Shown here piece after piece: positions 57,723 through 64,000 of a DNA stretch of 64,000 bases (position 1 is its first letter; every line of letters begins with the position of its first letter). The DNA is from Pseudomonadales bacterium (lineage in GTDB: Bacteria; Pseudomonadota; Gammaproteobacteria; Pseudomonadales; Azotimanducaceae), in assembly GCA_012103505.1 (NCBI GenBank), contig WLWP01000001.1, forward strand, positions 434,001-498,000, read 5' to 3'. The notes beneath the pieces were generated by a model. The model saw only the letters and a program-made list of their open reading frames with translations, had not been told where the DNA came from and searched no databases. Both the position numbers and the translations under genes were made by a program.

Positions 57723-59087
57723 TTAAAATGCAGCGCTGTTAGGGACGCGTGGGAATGGTATTGCGTCGCGAATATTTTCCATTCCAGTCAGATAGAGGAC
57801 CAACCGCTCAAAGCCAAGACCAAAACCTGCGTGCGGAACGGTGCCGTAACGGCGTAAGTCGCGATACCACCAGAGTTCCTCTTTTAAGACATCATCTTCC
57901 ATACGAGCGTCGAGTACCTCGAGCCGTTCTTCTCGCTGACTACCACCTATGATCTCGCCCACGCCGGGCACTAGCACATCCATGGCAGCAACGGTCTTTT
58001 CATCATCATTAAGACGCATATAGAAGGCTTTGATTTCCTTGGGGTAGTCAGTCACGACCACAGGTCCCTTAATTACTTCTTCCGTAATGAAACGCTCATG
58101 TTCTGACTGTAGATCTGCACCCCAAGAGACCGGAAACTCAAATTTTTTGTCCGACTTTTCAAGGATTGCTACCGCGTCTGTATAGGTCATTCTTTCGAAT
58201 GGTGTTGCAACTACGTGGTTGAGTCGGTCGAGCACTGTGTCGTCAATGCGCTCGGCAAAAAAAGCCATGTCGTCGGTAGAAGTTGCAAGTACGTTCTTGA
58301 TGACCGATTTTAGGAACGACTCTGCCAAATCTGCGTTGTCAGACAAGTTTGCGAATGCGATCTCTGGTTCGATCATCCAAAATTCAGCCAGGTGTCGGCT
58401 AGTGTTTGAGTTTTCTGCGCGAAACGTGGGTCCAAAAGTGTAAACCTTGGAGAGCGCACAGCAGTAGCTTTCTACGTTGAGCTGTCCACTCACGGTTAGG
58501 TAGGTGTCGGTGCCAAAGAAGTCTTCACTCGGGTCGCGATTGACTTGATCAAGGGTAGAAACTCGGAATAGCTCTCCGGCGCCTTCGCAATCGCTCGCTG
58601 TGATGATTGGCGTGTTAACCCAAAAAAAGCCTTCTTCATCGAAGTATTGATGTACGGCGCTGGATATACGATGTCGAAGTCGGGAGATGGCGCCGAATGT
58701 ATTGGTTCGCGGTCGTAGATGCGCGACTGACCGGAGGTATTCGAAGGTGTGTTGTTTCTTGCTGATGGGATAGGTTTCTGGATCGTCGACTAAGCCGACA
58801 ATTTCAACCCCACTCGCCTGAATCTCGCGATCTTGGCCGCGACCTTGCGATTCGACCACTGTACCGGTGATCATCACTGAGCACCCAGTACCGAGTTCGA
58901 TGATCTCCGCATAGTTAACGAGATCTTGGTCAGCGACTGCCTGGATCGAATCGAAGCAGCTGCCGTCGTGAAGATGCAGAAATGAGAAGCCGCCCTTGGA
59001 AGTGCGACGCGAGCGTAGCCAGCCTTTAAGAGTGACTGTGGCGCCAACCTCTATGCGGTGAGTGAGAATATGTTTAACAGTAGACAT
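57723..59087 (-). CDS. asnS: Asparaginyl-tRNA synthetase
   Basis: Class IIb synthetase, 454 residues. N-terminal OB fold for anticodon recognition ('[26 protein letters not shown]'), '[24 protein letters not shown]' and motif 2 region '[25 protein letters not shown]'. Motif 3 '[21 protein letters not shown]' is at the C-terminus, ending 'PRVPNSAAF'. The length and motifs separate it from AspS. First gene of a long minus-strand run; an inverted repeat lies 37 bases upstream. Confidence 0.97.
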   Translation of the reverse strand: MSTVKHILTHRIEVGATVTLKGWLRSRRTSKGGFSFLHLHDGSCFDSIQAVADQDLVNYAEIIELGTGCSVMITGTVVESQGRGQDREIQASGVEIVGLVDDPETYPISKKQHTFEYLRSVAHLRPRTNTFGAISRLRHRISSAVHQYFDEEGFFWVNTPIITASDCEGAGELFRVSTLDQVNRDPSEDFFGTDTYLTVSGQLNVESYCCALSKVYTFGPTFRAENSNTSRHLAEFWMIEPEIAFANLSDNADLAESFLKSVIKNVLATSTDDMAFFAERIDDTVLDRLNHVVATPFERMTYTDAVAILEKSDKKFEFPVSWGADLQSEHERFITEEVIKGPVVVTDYPKEIKAFYMRLNDDEKTVAAMDVLVPGVGEIIGGSQREERLEVLDARMEDDVLKEELWWYRDLRRYGTVPHAGFGLGFERLVLYLTGMENIRDAIPFPRVPNSAAF

Positions 59088-59123
59088 CTTTGACCAATTT
59101 TGATGAACACATGAGCTAATAGC

Positions 59124-59140
59124 GGAATGTCAGACATTCC
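59124..59140 (-). promoter_or_regulatory. Perfect inverted repeat upstream of asnS
   Basis: GGAATGT-cag-ACATTCC (7-bp arms, 3-bp spacer) lies 37 bases before the asnS ATG, in the divergent asnS/DUF3014 gap. It could be a protein operator or a small leader hairpin. No known regulator motif is recognised with confidence. Confidence 0.45.
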
Positions 59141-59197
59141 AGGCTTTGTCTTCTATTCGGAAGGATTTGGCCTATCAGTGGTTAAACCCAACGCCTA

Positions 59198-59211
59198 CAA
59201 TTTGTAAATTG
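59198..59211 (+). promoter_or_regulatory. AT-rich palindrome before the DUF3014 gene
   Basis: CAATTT-gt-AAATTG is a 14-bp perfect palindrome ending 20 bases before the TTG start at 59232. This is a possible operator position. It is short and AT-rich, so chance occurrence is possible. Confidence 0.3.
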
Positions 59212-59231
59212 CGGCAGAGTAGGCGGCCTCC

Positions 59232-60065
59232 TTGCGGACGAACATCAATTATATCGTCACCGGGCTCATCGTGGGGGGATTAATCGTCGCCGCAATCGAA
59301 TTTTGGCCATTCTCCCCCTTGCTGAATCAGACTCAACAGGCGCCTGTAGATTCTGAACAAGTCATCCCAGAAGATCACCCCAGTGCTGGGGTCGCGCAAA
59401 TACGACCGGACGAAGAGATTGGCGAGGCGGGCATAGAAGTCGCAGCTTCCTCAAAAACCGACAACCAAATACGACGCCCTGAACCTGCACCGTTGCCTGA
59501 GTTTGATGATAGTGATATTTGGCTGCTCTCCGAGATTCTGAAGCTGGGGTTGGTGCCCAGCGTGCTTGAAGGCTTTAACACGATTGGGCTCGCAGGCAGA
59601 TTAGCGACACAACTGGCGGCGTTGTCTGAGGGAAGAGTCGTTCGCAAAGGTCTTGGGGGTCTAAGTCCATTTCTAGTCCGGGGACAAGGCGATGAGATTT
59701 GGCTCAATGAGGAGGGTTACCGGCGCTATGATCGTGTACTCAGTGCTTTTGAGATCATTGAGCCCACCAGTCTAGCTCGATTTGTTTCCTACGTTGAACC
59801 GCTGCTTGAAACGGGTCTGCGTCGGCTCGGGGACAAACGGTCTATTTCTGAAATCATACGCATGGCATCTGTACGTGTGCAGTCTGCACCGGTGATAGAG
59901 CGACCGATTCGTCTGGTTAGACCTAACGTCTACTATCGTTTTGCAGACGTGGATTTGGAGCACATGACAGATTTGGAAAAACAGTTCGTCCGCATGGGCC
60001 CAGTACACACGCTTGCCGTGCAATCCTATACCCGCGATTTTGTTGAAGCCTATTTCAAGCCTTAG
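59232..60065 (+). CDS. DUF3014 domain protein
   Basis: A 277-residue protein of unknown function. An N-terminal anchor ('YIVTGLIVGGLIVAAIEFW') precedes an acidic/Pro linker, then a DUF3014-type domain beginning 'PLPEFDDSDIWLLSEILKLG' and continuing 'LARFVSYVEPLLETGLRRLG' and 'VRPNVYYRFADVDLEHMTDLEKQFVRMGP'. Probably periplasmic facing. TTG start without a clear ribosome binding site. Its 3' end overlaps the convergent GNAT-like gene by 11 bases. Confidence 0.8.
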   Translation: MRTNINYIVTGLIVGGLIVAAIEFWPFSPLLNQTQQAPVDSEQVIPEDHPSAGVAQIRPDEEIGEAGIEVAASSKTDNQIRRPEPAPLPEFDDSDIWLLSEILKLGLVPSVLEGFNTIGLAGRLATQLAALSEGRVVRKGLGGLSPFLVRGQGDEIWLNEEGYRRYDRVLSAFEIIEPTSLARFVSYVEPLLETGLRRLGDKRSISEIIRMASVRVQSAPVIERPIRLVRPNVYYRFADVDLEHMTDLEKQFVRMGPVHTLAVQSYTRDFVEAYFKP

Positions 60066-61251
60066 ATTCAAGTTGAATGTCACGCAAGCGACTCAAGTCT
60101 GTGTTGGCATTGAACGGTGTGTTTGCTTCGACGTAGGCAAGATCTTGCGCCACGTACTTACGTTCATCATCAAGAAAGCGTGCAACCGCATCGCGAAAGT
60201 TTTCATCTGCGATCCAATGGGCGCTATAGGTCGCCTCAGGTAAATAACCTCTGGCGACTTTGTGGGCACCCTGGGCACCAGCCTCTACTCTTTTTAGTCC
60301 TCGGTGGATCGCAAAATCTATCGCTTGGTAGTAGCACACCTCGAAGTGCAGAAAGCGATGGTCTTCGATACAGCCCCAGTTTCTGCCGAATAGCGTGTCC
60401 GCACCAATGAAGTTAATCGCCCCGGCAATGTAGCGACCGTCGCGCTTGGCCATGATCAGGAGTACATCGTCCGGCATAACCTGACCGAGAGTTGAGAAAA
60501 ACTCTCGAGTTAAATATGGGGTACCCCATTTGCGATTACCTGTATCCGTATAAAAACGGTAAAAGGCATCCCAGTGGACCTCAGACAAGTCATCTCCAGT
60601 GACCCATTCGATCTCTATCCCATTGTCCAGAGCATCTCGTCGCTCACGTTTGATGTTTTTCCTTTTCTTAGAAGCCAGATCGGCCAAAAAATCATCAAAC
60701 TTCGCGTAACCGCCGTTGTGCCAATGAAACTGTTGGTCCATTCGCTTGAGGAAACCGAGTTCGCCTGCGTGCTGCCACTGTTCTTGCGGTAGAAAGGTCA
60801 TATGAATTGAAGAAACATCAATTTGTTGGGCAACTTGCATGCACGCGTTCAGCAGTAGCTGCTCATCGTCGGGGTCGCCTGTGCTGGTCAGTAGTTTTGG
60901 TGCCGTTGCTGGAGTGAACGGCACGCTGATCTGCATCTTTGGATAATATTTACCACCCGCGCGGTGCCATGCATCCGCCCAACCGTAGTCGAACACATAT
61001 TCACCTTGGGAATGGCTCTTGAGGTAAATGGGCACAACGCCGACTGGCTCATCTCTCTCGGAAGATTCGACGAGGATGTGAAAAGGTTGCCAACCAGTTT
61101 CTGCACAGGCGCTGCCGGACGTTTCTAGTGCATTCAGGAATTTGTGGGATAAGAAAGGATTGTAGGGGAAAGCCGTGGTGCATTGGTCCCAGACCTCTGC
61201 TGAGACCTCGTTGATGTTATGTAGAATTTTGGCGCTGGTCTCTGCGGTCAT
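60055..61251 (-). CDS. FemAB/GNAT-like N-acyltransferase (PF04339 type)
   Basis: A 398-residue protein of the 'FemAB-like, GNAT superfamily' group (COG3146). 'WDQCTTAFPYNPFLSHKFLNALE' is the family opening. 'GEYVFDYGWADAWHRAGGKYYPKMQISVPFTPATAPKLL' and 'FLADLASKKRKNIKRERR' are diagnostic, and 'GRNWGCIEDHRFLHFEVCYYQAIDFAI' with 'EAGAQGAHKVARGYLPEATYSAHWI' closes the acyltransferase core. Substrate not established. Next upstream gene on this strand is the flavodoxin-like reductase (17 bases). Confidence 0.9.
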   Translation of the reverse strand: MTAETSAKILHNINEVSAEVWDQCTTAFPYNPFLSHKFLNALETSGSACAETGWQPFHILVESSERDEPVGVVPIYLKSHSQGEYVFDYGWADAWHRAGGKYYPKMQISVPFTPATAPKLLTSTGDPDDEQLLLNACMQVAQQIDVSSIHMTFLPQEQWQHAGELGFLKRMDQQFHWHNGGYAKFDDFLADLASKKRKNIKRERRDALDNGIEIEWVTGDDLSEVHWDAFYRFYTDTGNRKWGTPYLTREFFSTLGQVMPDDVLLIMAKRDGRYIAGAINFIGADTLFGRNWGCIEDHRFLHFEVCYYQAIDFAIHRGLKRVEAGAQGAHKVARGYLPEATYSAHWIADENFRDAVARFLDDERKYVAQDLAYVEANTPFNANTDLSRLRDIQLESKA

Positions 61252-61267
61252 GCTGGCATTGTATCCT

Positions 61268-61741
61268 CTAGAAGATCCCCAGTGCTAAACCGGCTGCCAT
61301 TGCCATGCCCATTTCTCGACATTGTGCCAACACGTTAGGATTCGGTTCGCCTTTTGAGACGATAGGATCTTGCACAGAGGTGAATGGATAACCGTTCACT
61401 ATTCGTCTGATCGCGCGGACAGCGCCTGTGCCATCGTTACCGGCCCCAACAATGAGGCAGTAAGGCAGTGGATTTAATTTCCCTTCGACTTCATAAAAAG
61501 TTCGATCGAAAAAGTCCTTCAACGCACCGGACATATATCCGAAATTCTCCGGGGTCCCAAGTATGAGACCGTCGCACCAAAGAAGGTCATCAGCCCAGGC
61601 GTCTTGAGCACGTAGGCATTTAACCTCTATCTCATCAAGGTCCGGATCTTGGGCGCCCGTGACAGCAGCCTGTATGAGCGCTTCGGTATGCCCGGTCTTG
61701 CTGTGATAGACGATGAGAAGCCGCTTTAATCTGTTGGTCAG
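61268..61741 (-). CDS. Flavodoxin-like NAD(P)H oxidoreductase with probable CTG start
   Basis: The track shows only an internal 88-residue ORF (61268-61534). The frame is open much further upstream and encodes the expected flavodoxin start 'RLLIVYHSKTGHTEALI' (FMN phosphate loop) and 'DGLILGTPENFGYMSGALKDFFDRTFYEVEGKL'. No ATG, GTG or TTG lies before the homology. CTG at 61741, overlapping the stop of the LLM gene (CTGA) and 8 bases after a perfect AAGGAG, is the best start, giving about 157 residues. Such proteins (WrbA/NADPH-dependent FMN reductase-like) reduce quinones or flavins. A start-codon sequencing error is an alternative. Confidence 0.8.
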   Translation of the reverse strand: MTNRLKRLLIVYHSKTGHTEALIQAAVTGAQDPDLDEIEVKCLRAQDAWADDLLWCDGLILGTPENFGYMSGALKDFFDRTFYEVEGKLNPLPYCLIVGAGNDGTGAVRAIRRIVNGYPFTSVQDPIVSKGEPNPNVLAQCREMGMAMAAGLALGIF

Positions 61742-62595
61742 CCGCGAATCTCCTTGGCTAGACCCGCATATCGATCTAGCAGAGGTAGAACCTCATCTCG
61801 ATCCGCGCTTGGTAAGTTGAAGATGAGGTGATCGAAGCCTTGTTCGATGCGGCCAGCGAGTTGGTCGGTCTTTCCAGGAGCACCGAATAAGGCGAGGTCG
61901 AGATCGCGTACATCCCGACCTTTCTCGCCGAGCGCGGTTGCCAATTTGTCCATATTGCCCGTGCCTAATCCACCAATAGGCATCCAGCCGTCGGCATATT
62001 CGGCGATACGATCGAACACCCATGGGGAGTTAGCACCGATCCAGATGGGTGGACCGCCTTCTTGAATAGGTTTTGGGTAGGACCAAATCGGGTCAAAGTT
62101 CACATGCTCGCCGTGAAACTCAGCTTCGTCTTCTGTCCAAATCGCTTTCATTGCCAGGACTTTTTCTCTGACCTGCGCCCAGCGCTGTTTGTAGCTGGCG
62201 CCATGATTTTCCATTTCTTCTCGATTCCATCCCGCTCCGATACCTAAGATAAATCGGCCGTTGGAGATCATGTCGAGCGAAGCGACCTCTTTCGCCAATG
62301 TGATGGGGTCCCTCTCGATAATCAGACAAATACCGGTACCTAGCGCAATCCGAGAGGTGACTGCCGCCGCGGCTCCGAGGGCGACAAATGGGTCGTGCGT
62401 ATGCCAATACATCTTAGGTAGGTGGGTGCCGCCAGGGAACGGCGTCGCGCGCGAGACAGGTATGTGCGTGTGTTCTGGGAAGAACAGGCTGTCCAAGCCT
62501 CGCTCCTCGACCGCCTGAGCGAGTTCAACCGGCTGAATGGAATAATCGGTGGGGAACATGGTCACCCCAAATTTCTGTGCTTCACTAAACGCCAT
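61738..62595 (-). CDS. LLM class F420-dependent-type oxidoreductase
   Basis: A 285-residue luciferase-like TIM-barrel enzyme. 'GVTMFPTDYSIQPVELAQAVEERGLDSLFFPEHTHIP' is the TIGR03619-like opening, with 'TSRIALGTGICLIIERDPITLAKEVASLDMISNGRFILGIGAGWNREE' and 'PIWIGANSPWVFDRIAEYADGWMPI'. These usually use F420 (some FMN) to reduce or oxidise unknown substrates. No F420 synthesis genes are in the window. It overlaps the downstream flavodoxin gene. Confidence 0.92.
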   Translation of the reverse strand: MAFSEAQKFGVTMFPTDYSIQPVELAQAVEERGLDSLFFPEHTHIPVSRATPFPGGTHLPKMYWHTHDPFVALGAAAAVTSRIALGTGICLIIERDPITLAKEVASLDMISNGRFILGIGAGWNREEMENHGASYKQRWAQVREKVLAMKAIWTEDEAEFHGEHVNFDPIWSYPKPIQEGGPPIWIGANSPWVFDRIAEYADGWMPIGGLGTGNMDKLATALGEKGRDVRDLDLALFGAPGKTDQLAGRIEQGFDHLIFNLPSADRDEVLPLLDRYAGLAKEIRG

Positions 62596-62683
62596 GCTTG
62601 CCCCTGGTATGTGTTAATCAAGTGACCTTAATTGCACTAGCCGCTTGGTGCAATGAGTTCGAAAGTCGGACGACCAAACTCCA

Positions 62684-63454
62684 TCAGAGATCAGAAAAGT
62701 CGCCGTGCCTGCCTTTGCCTGAAGCGAATCTAGCGGCACCCGCGGCCGTTTCACCAGAGGCGATGACTTCGCGTCCGAGCTTGGTCTCATGCACCAGAGC
62801 ATCGGGAATATTCTTGTCCCACTGTTCATACGCAGAGAGCCGGTCATTGCGCATACACATTTGCGGGAATTGACAGAGTTGCTCTGCGAGTTCTATGGCA
62901 GCATTGAGTGCGCCACCCGGTGGTGCTAAGCGATTCGCCAAACCAATGCGCAGAGCTTCCTCCCCGACGACGGGTCGTCCGGTTAGGATTAAGTCCATGG
63001 CATGGCTGGTGCCCAGGAGACGCGTGAGGCGAATAGTGCCGCCATCTACCAATGGCACTCCCCAGCGGCGACAGAACACGCCAAAGACAGCATCTTCCGC
63101 TGCGACTCGTAGATCACACCACGCGGCGAGCTCGATTCCTCCTGCAACTGCATACCCTTCAACAGCGGCGATAACCGGCTTGTTCAAAAGCATGCGGGTG
63201 GGTCCCATAGGACCATCCCCACTCCTGCGGACCGAATTACCTGATCCACCAGCGACTGCTTTCAGATCTGCGCCTGCGCAGAAGGTACCGTCCGCACCAG
63301 TGAGGATAGCCACATCACTTTCAGCGTCGTCCTCGAATGCTCTAAAAGCGTCGGCAAGCTCGTTTGCAGTTGGCCCGTCAACCGCGTTGCGGGCATGGGG
63401 TCTATTGATGGTGATTACTCTAACGCGATCATGTTGGGTCACTTCAACGTTCAT
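62684..63454 (-). CDS. Enoyl-CoA hydratase/isomerase family protein
   Basis: A crotonase of 256 residues. 'VITINRPHARNAVDGPTANELADAF', oxyanion hole 'FCAGADLKAVAGG', 'EGYAVAGGIELAAWCDLRVAAEDAVFG' and 'RRWGVPLVDGGTIRLTRLLG' are present. Catalytic Glu positions differ among subfamilies, so hydratase versus isomerase is open. The track start at 63508 adds 18 unrelated residues; ATG 63454, with GAGAG upstream, gives the normal N-terminus. Divergent from the partial gene at 63524. Confidence 0.93.
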   Translation of the reverse strand: MNVEVTQHDRVRVITINRPHARNAVDGPTANELADAFRAFEDDAESDVAILTGADGTFCAGADLKAVAGGSGNSVRRSGDGPMGPTRMLLNKPVIAAVEGYAVAGGIELAAWCDLRVAAEDAVFGVFCRRWGVPLVDGGTIRLTRLLGTSHAMDLILTGRPVVGEEALRIGLANRLAPPGGALNAAIELAEQLCQFPQMCMRNDRLSAYEQWDKNIPDALVHETKLGREVIASGETAAGAARFASGKGRHGDFSDL

Positions 63455-63523
63455 CGATACTCTCTGTACAGGAAGACCGTGGTATTTTACGTTGGGTGAG
63501 AAATACAAAGATAGGGATTGGGT

Positions 63524-64000
63524 ATGCGACTAAAAGAACCTCGGATAAGCGCGTTAGAAGAAAGTCAGTGGGATGGCCCGGCAGCAGAAATTATGAAGCC
63601 TTTTCTAGCTCAAGGTCGTGTGTTCAACATATTCAAGACGTTGGCTAACCACCCGAGTCTTGCACGCCGGTGGATGGTTTTTGCCAACCATATTCTTGGC
63701 AAGTCCACGTTGAGTGATCGGGATCGCGAGATGTTGATTCTACGTATCGGGTATCTGTGCCAGGCTGGATACGAATGGGGTCAACACGTACAGATATCCC
63801 GCAACATAGGTATGAGTGATGATGAAATCCGGCTCTGCAAGACGGGTCCCGAAACGGAAGGCATAAATGAGCTCGATGAGCTTCTGCTGAGAGCTGCCGA
63901 TGAATTGCACGCGGATGCACACGTATCTGATTCAACGTGGGCCGGCTTGTCAAAGCACTACAACACACAGCAGCTTATGGATGTCGTTTTCACTGTAGGG
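63524..64000 (+). CDS. Carboxymuconolactone decarboxylase family protein (3' end outside window)
   Basis: Not in the ORF track because it runs off the window. From ATG 63524 the frame stays open for 159 codons: 'RLKEPRISALEESQWDGPA', 'FNIFKTLANHPSLARRWMVFANHIL' and 'LSDRDREMLILRIGYLCQAGYEWGQHV'. The last stretch, with its E-x6-C-x3-Y-x3-H pattern, is the CMD/AhpD-like core. These proteins are small helical hydroperoxidase- or decarboxylase-like enzymes; here the active-site CxxC of AhpD is replaced by a single Cys. Divergent from the enoyl-CoA hydratase. Confidence 0.87.
   Translation, partial: MRLKEPRISALEESQWDGPAAEIMKPFLAQGRVFNIFKTLANHPSLARRWMVFANHILGKSTLSDRDREMLILRIGYLCQAGYEWGQHVQISRNIGMSDDEIRLCKTGPETEGINELDELLLRAADELHADAHVSDSTWAGLSKHYNTQQLMDVVFTVG

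Overview
The window looks like a chromosomal segment of a marine-type gammaproteobacterium. ZipA (a gammaproteobacterial division protein) sits with SMC rather than MukB. There is a complete System I cytochrome c maturation operon (ccmABCDEFGHI), a PpnN-type nucleosidase, an MdlAB-like ABC exporter pair, and many fatty-acid or xenobiotic catabolism genes (acyl-CoA dehydrogenase, enoyl-CoA hydratases, thioesterases, haloalkane dehalogenase, F420-type LLM oxidoreductase). I cannot name a genus. I saw no rRNA, tRNA, CRISPR array, insertion sequence or prophage, and gene density is high throughout.

Layout. 1-7.6 kb (+): the 3' part of a very large outer-membrane beta-barrel protein, a TonB-dependent receptor and ppnN. 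7.6-14.4 kb (+): ccmABCDEFGHI, tightly overlapped. 14.6-15.3 kb: a GntR/FCD regulator. 15.6-24.6 kb (+): smc, zipA, ligA, a lytic-transglycosylase-like lipoprotein and an APC permease. 24.6-27.1 kb (-): alpha/beta hydrolase, DUF169 protein and nitroreductase, with short tandem duplications on both sides of the nitroreductase gene. 27.2-31.8 kb: mixed small genes, an acyl-CoA dehydrogenase, a thioesterase and GtrA. 31.8-36.9 kb (-): SDR, membrane-anchored parvulin, HupE/UreJ-like protein, beta-helix lipoprotein and diheme cytochrome-like lipoprotein. This is the most interesting uncharacterised gene set here. 37.0-46.9 kb: frameshifted enoyl-CoA hydratase, LinB-like haloalkane dehalogenase, DMT transporters, a Nudix hydrolase, a peroxiredoxin, two MFS transporters, TesB, frameshifted glyoxalase II, RarD and a SPOR lipoprotein. 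46.9-47.5 kb: HNH endonuclease. 47.6-59.1 kb (-): a co-oriented run asnS, mdlA-like, mdlB-like, lipA, a HAMP membrane protein, a pilin-like protein, an M17 aminopeptidase, hisI, cysS and a degenerate FAD-monooxygenase-like protein. 59.2-64 kb: DUF3014 protein, FemAB/GNAT-like protein, a flavodoxin-like reductase that appears to start at CTG, LLM oxidoreductase, enoyl-CoA hydratase, and the 5' part of a carboxymuconolactone-decarboxylase-family gene that the ORF track missed because it runs off the end.

How the parts fit. The ccm operon attaches haem to exported c-type cytochromes, and the CXXCH-bearing lipoprotein at 32 kb would be one client. The catabolic genes are scattered in short operons rather than one pathway, and suggest a versatile degrader of acyl and halogenated compounds. 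Three otherwise intact genes (diheme protein, enoyl-CoA hydratase, glyoxalase II) are each broken by a single-base indel in a homopolymer. Residual sequencing error in the assembly is the simplest explanation, although the A-run case also matches a dnaX-type slippery heptamer.
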